A stretch of DNA of 64,000 bases, taken from the NCBI GenBank assembly GCA_045106985.1, contig JBGCFQ010000020.1, forward strand, positions 62,001-126,000. Direction: 5' to 3'. Positions 62,401-64,000 of this stretch are shown in pieces (position 1 is the stretch's first letter; each line of letters starts with the position of its first letter). Source of the DNA: JAUIET01 sp045106985 (GTDB lineage Bacteria; Pseudomonadota; Gammaproteobacteria; Pseudomonadales; JAUIET01). The notes beneath the pieces were generated by a model. It had not been told where the DNA came from and did not search any database. It saw only the letters and a program-made list of their open reading frames with translations. The position numbers and the translations under genes are program-made.

Positions 62401-63008
62401 TTCTCTAGCTCCTCACGAATGTCCTCAAGGCGTTCGAGATTCTCACGCGTGCTCCGCATTCGGTTCTCGGTTTCGCGCCTACGCTCTTTATACTTCGAAA
62501 TGCCAGCCGCTTCTTCGATAAAGACACGAAGCTCTTCGGGCTTCGCGTCAATCATCCTGGAAATCATGCCCTGCTCGATAATCGCGTAGCTTCTTGGCCC
62601 TAGCCCAGTGCCGAGAAAAATATCAGTGATATCGCGACGCCGACATTTCGTACCGTTCAGATAGTACTGGGAAGTTCCATCACGAATAACTTTACGCCGA
62701 ATGGAAATCTCGGCATAAGCCGCCAGATCGCCTGTGAGGCGAGTTTCTTGATTATCAAAAACCAGCTCTACAGAGGCCTGTCCCACCGGTTTCCGGGACG
62801 ATGAGCCGGCAAAAATAACGTCTGCCATCGACTCACCGCGAAGGTTCTTGGCTGAGCTTTCACCCATGACCCAGCGAACAGCATCAATGACATTGGACTT
62901 GCCGCAACCATTTGGGCCAACAACCGCACAAAGGTTGCTCGGAAAATAAACTGTAGTCGGGTCAACGAACGACTTAAAACCCGCTAGCTTGATGCACTTT
63001 AACCGCAT
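59493..63008 (-). CDS. smc: Chromosome partition/condensin protein SMC
   Basis: The 1171-residue ATPase of SMC-ScpAB. Walker A GPNGCGKSN lies at residues 31-39, followed by DAVRWVMGESSAKNLRG. A first coiled coil leads to a hinge (about 510-650, with LRGFAGNSKLGETLQVESGWE), then a second coiled coil, then LLSGGEKALTAIALVFSIF and Walker B FCMLDEVDAPLDDANV. Many Gammaproteobacteria have MukB instead; this genome uses SMC, which excludes the Enterobacterales/Vibrionales type. The upstream 233 bp (63009-63241) hold no clear gene. Confidence 0.97.
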   Translation of the reverse strand: MRLKCIKLAGFKSFVDPTTVYFPSNLCAVVGPNGCGKSNVIDAVRWVMGESSAKNLRGESMADVIFAGSSSRKPVGQASVELVFDNQETRLTGDLAAYAEISIRRKVIRDGTSQYYLNGTKCRRRDITDIFLGTGLGPRSYAIIEQGMISRMIDAKPEELRVFIEEAAGISKYKERRRETENRMRSTRENLERLEDIREELEKQLKTLKRQSESAAKFKEYKKEERLLKAQVQSMQWLELEDQGKIQRDTITEREIKLEAGIAQQRTVDAEIEANRSQLTESNEAFNEIQSRFYALGSDIARIEQTIQHQKDRLKELSVDLQQASSSSEEINAHLDADQHKLQVSISTLADIEPQLGELQRVEQEARDGLHTLEAQMRDWQASWDEFNQMAAKASQAAEVEQSRIQHIEQAQGTIQQRIHRLEEEQSNLVSTGDEEDLVSLGSELSIAELLVQQLTEENETLVSDIEQRRQHLRETNNELNSTRSELQQQRGKLASLEALQAAALGQRNNASAEWLELRGFAGNSKLGETLQVESGWEVALETVLGNCLQAIAVPSIEQYADQLTQIQSGNLVLLDDSANPPESPVRVNNSLLNKLTSGVDAQVSDLLHGVHVADTLDQALQARKSLSAGESIITRDGVWLGAAWLRLARDDDAQAGVLSRQAEVQTLTSQVQENETQERALQARVKESGESLLEMEHGLDSQQRKLTETARSQGEIRARISAKRVRLEEFALRKERASLELGENRGQLDEEAERLFESRSKLQDALDEMEKNDGQRTELLSSRDAMRSALERAREDARLKKDKHHEQAMQSRSLQSEIASLQQSVARMSIQAEQLNSRRSSLSEALAESEMPMAESAEVLEVKLEQRLRVENELGEARRALESVESQMRQLDEQRTSAEQAVQAVRSGLEQLRLQTQSLQVRQEGLVEQLAETQHEVMDVLQGLPEEAELPVWQQELERMGNRIQRLGAINLAAIEEYDQQLERKTYLDTQNDELQAALTTLENAIRKIDRETRSLFKETFDAVNSGLGELFPRVFGGGHAYLEMTGEDLLDTGIAIMARPPGKRNSTIHLLSGGEKALTAIALVFSIFQLRPAPFCMLDEVDAPLDDANVGRYARMVEEMSKSIQFIYISHNKIAMEMAKQLMGVTMHEAGVSRLVSVDVDEAVQLAAV

Positions 63009-63241
63009 ATTTTGCTTTAAATATCTTTCTTAAATAATTGTTTTTAATAAGAAAAACGGAACACTTAATGTGATTTCACAACCGCTTCCCCAGAAGGGTG
63101 GATAGTGTATCGTGTTTGACACTGCGCGGAAACCAAATCAGAAAAATAGAGCGCCAACAGGCACGCATTAAGGACTAAAAACGATCTAAACAGCCATGGT
63201 TTCGCTGTGTATACGCCTTACTACTTGAGCGGGCACTCCAG
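63009..63241. other. Intergenic region between smc and ccmI
   Basis: The 233 bp contain the AT-rich leader of smc and a short palindrome TGTGATTTCACA at 63069-63080. The spacing is wrong for a CRP site. I find no ORF or terminator I can support. Confidence 0.5.
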
Positions 63242-64000
63242 CTAAATCTGGTCGGCTATATCCAAAACAACCGTCTCTGAAATCGAGTCACGGCGCAGAA
63301 TTCCGCTGCTGGCTTGCCAATCGCCAGGTGCCGCGGCGGCTGTACCTTTCGCCGATATTCTAGCAATAATCTCGATGTCATCGAACATCGAAAGTTTCAT
63401 TGCCGGCATCATCGCCAAGCCATCGTGCAGTTGCACTTGGGTCGGTAAGTCAGACACTTTAAGGCGCACAATAGCTAAAGGCATTTTCGGGCCGTTGGCT
63501 GCGCGAGCGTAAATGAATACCGAGTCAGATGAGGGCAGCGATAAGCCCTCACTAAGCGTTACCTGAACCGAAATACTGTCTACTCCAACTTCCGACTGCT
63601 TAGCAGCGGGCACATCAACCACACTTGTCTCGGCATCACTGCCTACATCTTCGCGGTCGTCGGCACGTACTTCTACTTCCTTGCCTTGCTGTTCAGCGAG
63701 ACGCGTTAACGCTGCATTTCTGGCATTGTTAATAAGGCTATGCTGCTGCGTATTGGGCTGCATTCCGCCGAGCAACTTCTCCCAGGTTGAGGCGGCTTTG
63801 GCAAACTCCCCTTCTTCAAATGCATGCATGCCAATCAAACCCAATGCCGTGCGCTGATGGGGGTTGATTCGCAACGCGCTTTGCAGTGCGTTATCTATTT
63901 CCGGGCTCATGCGTCGTGCATTATCAAGATAGAGCGCCTGTCCGTAATGTGCCCATAACTCTGCGTTGTTATTATCCGATTCTAGCAACTCGCTATAGTT
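63242..64000 (-). CDS. ccmI: Cytochrome c biogenesis protein CcmI, C-terminal part
   Basis: Holds apocytochrome c for haem attachment. About 252 residues are visible; the frame is open to the window's end (reading NYSELL before the internal TTG at 63988), so the N-terminal membrane helices lie outside. TPR units are clear (AELWAHYGQALYLDNARRMSPEIDNALQSALRINPHQRTALGLIGMHAFEEGEFAKAASTWEKLL). The C-terminal CcmH/CycH-like beta domain has ISVQVTLSEGL, VFIYARAANGPKMPLAIVRL, VQLHDGLAMMPAMKLS and DIEIIARISAKG. A TPR protein without the cytochrome role is less likely. Confidence 0.85.
   Translation of the reverse strand, partial: NYSELLESDNNNAELWAHYGQALYLDNARRMSPEIDNALQSALRINPHQRTALGLIGMHAFEEGEFAKAASTWEKLLGGMQPNTQQHSLINNARNAALTRLAEQQGKEVEVRADDREDVGSDAETSVVDVPAAKQSEVGVDSISVQVTLSEGLSLPSSDSVFIYARAANGPKMPLAIVRLKVSDLPTQVQLHDGLAMMPAMKLSMFDDIEIIARISAKGTAAAAPGDWQASSGILRRDSISETVVLDIADQI

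Noticed and set aside
63069..63080. TGTGATTTCACA palindrome as a CRP site
   Set aside because: The half-sites are separated by 2 bp instead of the 6 needed for CRP, so only a short palindrome is supported.
1..64000. tRNA, rRNA, CRISPR, insertion sequences, prophage
   Set aside because: No cloverleaf, no spaced repeat array, no transposase or integrase reading frame was seen on either strand.

Overview
The window reads as one contiguous chromosomal segment of a free-living, probably marine, aerobic Gammaproteobacterium. Supporting genes are CysB, AceK, ZipA next to SMC and LigA, ThrH, HspQ, Uup and a KASIII of the type seen in Shewanella, Alteromonas and Cellvibrionales relatives. I cannot fix the genus. 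Almost every gene lies on the minus strand; the plus-strand exceptions are pabB, hspQ and uppP. I found no rRNA, tRNA, CRISPR array, insertion sequence or phage gene.

Region 1 (1-7000) is a propionyl-CoA type operon: a carboxyltransferase, an unusual 973-residue biotin carboxylase/carrier protein, and a B12-dependent methylmalonyl-CoA mutase that runs off the left edge. Region 2 (7000-23500) is mostly housekeeping: pabB, thrH, cysB, a universal stress protein, a 5'-nucleotidase, a D-cysteine desulfhydrase-like enzyme, yajC coupled to xthA, a thioesterase with a luciferase-like oxidoreductase, an SDR, hspQ, bcp, rmuC, a Nudix enzyme, a flavin reductase, moaE/moaD/moaC and a metallo-beta-lactamase-fold hydrolase.

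Region 3 (23572-41131) is the most interesting part. It is a 17.5-kb same-strand cluster for a type IV pilus-like machine whose gene content parallels MSHA (mannose-sensitive haemagglutinin) pili. In transcription order it encodes a membrane histidine kinase, a single-domain response regulator, a GAF/degenerate-GGDEF/EAL protein, an assembly ATPase with STAS and MshEN domains at its N terminus, an inner-membrane platform protein, a major pilin, three minor pilins (one with an acidic calcium-type repeat tract), a 939-residue GspK/MshP-like tip pilin fused to DNRLRE, repeat and LamG domains, then PilM, PilN, PilO and PilP equivalents and a secretin. No retraction ATPase or prepilin peptidase is present. 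I infer a surface adhesion pilus under dedicated two-component and cyclic-di-GMP control.

Region 4 (41398-56166) holds KASIII, uup, uppP and a long same-strand redox block. That block contains a rubrerythrin-type protein, an iron-sulfur oxidoreductase, a DUF3501 protein and a SirB1-like protein, then an FAD/iron-sulfur oxidoreductase, the two subunits of a 2-oxoacid:ferredoxin oxidoreductase, and aceK overlapping the last by 4 bp. This suggests a ferredoxin-linked 2-oxoglutarate branch point regulated with the glyoxylate bypass and flanked by peroxide-defence genes. An Irr-like Fur-family regulator lies upstream of the rubrerythrin gene. Region 5 (56241-64000) is ligA, zipA, smc and the C-terminal part of ccmI.

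All functions are inferred by reading motifs and recalling families. No database search or structure prediction was run.
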